Source: Micromonospora arida
GTDB taxonomy: Bacteria > Actinomycetota > Actinomycetes > Mycobacteriales > Micromonosporaceae
Direction: 5' to 3'
DNA: 40,745 nucleotides
Assembly: GCF_003857035.1 (NCBI RefSeq)
Contig: NZ_QGSY01000132.1
Location: 1 to 40,745 of the forward strand
The position numbers and the translations under genes were made by a program. This document shows, in pieces, positions 39,194-40,745 of the stretch (its first letter is position 1; every line of letters starts with the position of its first letter). The notes below the pieces were generated by a model. That model was not told where the DNA came from. It searched no databases and saw nothing but the letters and a program-made list of their open reading frames with translations.

Positions 39194-40046
39194 CGTGAAG
39201 GTGATCACCCCGACGTTGCTGCGGGACTGGGCGCTGCCGGTGCCGGTCGGTGGAAAGGAGAGCCGGGGCACCGTGCTGGTGGTCGGCGGTTCGCGCTTCA
39301 CGCCGGGCGCGGTGCTGCTCGCCGGGGTGGCGGCGTTGCGCGCCGGTGCCGGAGTGCTTCAGCTCGCCGCCGCCGAGTCCACCGCGGCCGCGCTGAGCAT
39401 CCAGGTGCCCGAGGCGCTGGTGATCGGTCTGCCGGAGACCTCCGACGGCGCGGTGGCCGCCGACCGGGACGGCCAGCTCGGCGACCTGGTCACGCAGGCC
39501 GACGTGGTGGCGGTCGGCCCCGGCCTGAAGGCGATCGACGAAACCAACCGCCTGCTGAGCCTGGTCCTGGAGGCGGCCCGACCGGACACCTCGCTGGTGC
39601 TCGACGCGTACGCCCTCGGTGCGCTCAGCCACGCACCGGACCTGCTGGTCGGGTCGGGTCGGCCCGTGGTGCTCACCCCCAACGTCACCGAGGCCGGGCA
39701 CCTGCTCGGGCGGGAGCCGGGCGACGACCTGGACGCCGAGGCGGCCGAGTTGGCCGCGCGGTACGAGGCGGTCGTGTCGCTGTACGGACACGTCGCCGCC
39801 CCGGACGGGCGGGGTTGGCGGGAGGAGAGCGGCGACGCCGGGCTGGGCACCTCCGGCAGCGGGGACGTGCTCGCCGGGTTGCTGGCGGGGCTGCTGTCGA
39901 GGGGTGCCGAGCCTGCGCAGGCGGCCTGCTGGGGCTCGTTCGCGCACTCGGTGAGCGGCCAGCGGCTGATTCCCCGCTACGGCCGGATCGGCTTTCTGGC
40001 TCGGGAGTTGCTCGACGAGATCCCCCGCACCCTGGCGATGGTCTGA
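39177..40046 (+). CDS. ADP-dependent NAD(P)H-hydrate dehydratase, short form
   Basis: A 289-residue ribokinase-like (CARKD) protein: GTVLVVGGSRFTPGAVLLAGVAALRAGAGVLQLA, ADVVAVGPGLKAID, VVLTPNVTEAGHLLG and the nucleotide/phosphate loop GLGTSGSGDVLAGLLAGLLSRG. It repairs hydrated NADH and NADPH. The N-terminal epimerase domain of bifunctional Nnr is absent, so NAD(P)HX epimerisation must come from another gene. ATG 39177 follows AGGGAGG and lies inside the end of the phosphatase gene. Confidence 0.88.
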   Translation: MPSRSDVKVITPTLLRDWALPVPVGGKESRGTVLVVGGSRFTPGAVLLAGVAALRAGAGVLQLAAAESTAAALSIQVPEALVIGLPETSDGAVAADRDGQLGDLVTQADVVAVGPGLKAIDETNRLLSLVLEAARPDTSLVLDAYALGALSHAPDLLVGSGRPVVLTPNVTEAGHLLGREPGDDLDAEAAELAARYEAVVSLYGHVAAPDGRGWREESGDAGLGTSGSGDVLAGLLAGLLSRGAEPAQAACWGSFAHSVSGQRLIPRYGRIGFLARELLDEIPRTLAMV

Positions 40047-40059
40047 GGCGGTTTCACCT

Positions 40060-40084
40060 GTTTCCGCATTCGGCGTCGGGGTAC
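40060..40084 (+). promoter_or_regulatory. SigB/SigF-type stress promoter of the hemerythrin gene
   Basis: GTTT (40060-40063), 15 bp, GGGTAC (40079-40084) matches the general stress sigma consensus GNNT-N14-16-GGGTAY of actinomycetes. It would place the transcription start about 30 bp before the gene. Confidence 0.5.
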
Positions 40085-40125
40085 CGGAACCTCACCAGCC
40101 GAGACTTTTCAGGGAGGTCATGCCG

Positions 40126-40626
40126 GTGTCGACCGATGCCATCGTCCTGCTCAAAGAGGACCACAAGGAAATGCGTCGCCTGTTCAAGGCCTTCCAGGAT
40201 GCCGAGGAGGGGCCGGCGAGCCAGCGGCAGAAGTTGGTGGACCAGATCCTGGAGGCGCTGACCGTGCACACCTACCTGGAGAACGAGGTGATGTATCCGG
40301 AGGTCCGCCGGCTGCTGCCCGACCTGGAGGACGACATCCTCGAGTCGTACGAGGAACACCACGTCGCCGATGTGCTCTGCGCCGAGCTGGCCAGCATGAA
40401 GGCCGACGACGAGCGGTTCAACGCCAAGACGACAGTGCTGATCGAGAACGTCACCCACCACGTCGAGGAGGAAGAGCAGGAGTGGTTCCCCAAGGTCCGC
40501 GACGCGCTGGGCCGCAATCAGCTCCAGGAGATCGGCGAGAAGATGATCGCGCTGCGCGCGGACGCGCCGCGTACCCCCACCGCGCCGAAGGCGATCAAGA
40601 AGGCGCTCGATGCGGTGACGGCCTGA
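40126..40626 (+). CDS. Hemerythrin HHE-domain protein
   Basis: A 166-residue four-helix protein with spaced His/Glu iron ligands: LKEDHKEMRRLFKAF, LTVHTYLENEVMYPEV, YEEHHVADVL and NVTHHVEEEEQEWFPKV. A Lys/Pro/Ala-rich tail ends the protein (TPTAPKAIKKALDAVTA). Such proteins bind a di-iron centre and take part in oxygen or nitric-oxide sensing and oxidative-stress defence. GTG 40126 is preferred: AGGGAGG ends 8 nt before it, whereas ATG 40120 would leave only 2 nt. The last 18 codons lie in the large inverted repeat at the window edge. Confidence 0.9.
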   Translation: MSTDAIVLLKEDHKEMRRLFKAFQDAEEGPASQRQKLVDQILEALTVHTYLENEVMYPEVRRLLPDLEDDILESYEEHHVADVLCAELASMKADDERFNAKTTVLIENVTHHVEEEEQEWFPKVRDALGRNQLQEIGEKMIALRADAPRTPTAPKAIKKALDAVTA

Positions 40627-40745
40627 GGCACCCGCTCACACCGAAGGGCCCGGCACCATGCCGGGCCCTTCGGTGTGAGCGGGTGCCTCAGGCCGTCACC
40701 GCATCGAGCGCCTTCTTGATCGCCTTCGGCGCGGTGGGGGTACGC
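40569..40745. repeat. Perfect 87-nt inverted repeat at the right edge
   Basis: Positions 40569-40655 are the exact reverse complement of 40659-40745, with a 3-nt centre (CCA). The left arm contains the last 18 codons and stop of the hemerythrin gene; the right arm is a reversed copy reaching the end of the window. The inner part (about 40633-40681) is a plausible natural terminator hairpin. The perfect extension into coding sequence is not expected of a terminator and suggests a fold-back assembly artefact or a tail-to-tail duplication. Confidence 0.97.

Noticed and set aside
40569..40745. Hairpin telomere of a linear replicon
   Set aside because: The arm includes ordinary coding sequence and a terminator; an assembly fold-back is a simpler explanation and no telomere-associated gene is present.

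Overview
This is high-GC DNA with the codon usage, short intergenic gaps and frequent GTG starts of an actinomycete. Gene content suggests the Micromonosporaceae (Micromonospora-like): Lsr2, a HAIR-type operator in front of lon, an actinobacterial Asp23/DUF2273/DUF6286/AmaP-like envelope-stress cluster, a DesK/DesR-type two-component pair and a stand-alone LigD-type polymerase. The family assignment is an inference. No tRNA, rRNA, CRISPR array, insertion sequence or prophage was recognised. Most of the window is ordinary chromosomal backbone.

Layout. 1-613: a partial gene leaving the left edge, then a repeat-rich non-coding stretch. 614-3879 (minus): a PEP-mutase/isocitrate-lyase-family enzyme translationally coupled to a cytochrome P450 whose 3' end appears frameshifted, an ArsR-type regulator and a 2'-5' RNA ligase-like protein. 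3940-6671 (minus): a sensor kinase and response regulator followed by a 5'-truncated ltrA. 6804-9584 (plus): a membrane protein and a DEAD-box RNA helicase. 9740-13612 (minus): a DoxX-like protein, Lon protease with an HspR-type operator, and manganese catalase. 13697-15627: a divergent kinase/regulator pair, then lsr2. 15754-18198 (minus): a secreted repeat-linker protein and a DUF2726-like protein. 18363-20011 (plus): the four-gene envelope-stress operon. 20068-25668: a cytosolic metal-receptor-like protein, TerC, CBS-BON, DoxX/TQO-like, FKBP, STAS and strictosidine-synthase-like genes. 25738-27006 (minus): an L,D-transpeptidase lipoprotein. 27007-27705: a long non-coding stretch with a hairpin and a LacI-operator-like site. 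27706-32598: a Tat-exported sugar isomerase-like protein, a secreted PQQ-type sugar dehydrogenase with a PKD domain, and a right-handed beta-helix protein without a signal peptide. 32809-36316 (minus): a branched-chain 2-oxoacid dehydrogenase operon (E1alpha-E1beta-E2) with a divergent Lrp/AsnC regulator. 36938-40626: LigD-type polymerase, a small membrane protein, a histidine phosphatase, NAD(P)HX dehydratase and a hemerythrin-like protein.

Shared themes are stress and envelope physiology (Lon, catalase, Asp23 cluster, hemerythrin, CBS protein, L,D-transpeptidase) and carbon metabolism (sugar enzymes and the branched-chain dehydrogenase). The observations most worth a second look are: a one-base frameshift in the P450 whose correction restores an ATGA overlap with the next gene; a perfect 87-nt inverted repeat at the right edge that copies the end of the hemerythrin gene and is probably an assembly fold-back; a 27-nt tandem array of small hairpins in front of the beta-helix gene; the truncated ltrA; and several palindromic operator candidates. 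I found no convincing multi-gene system of a wholly new kind.
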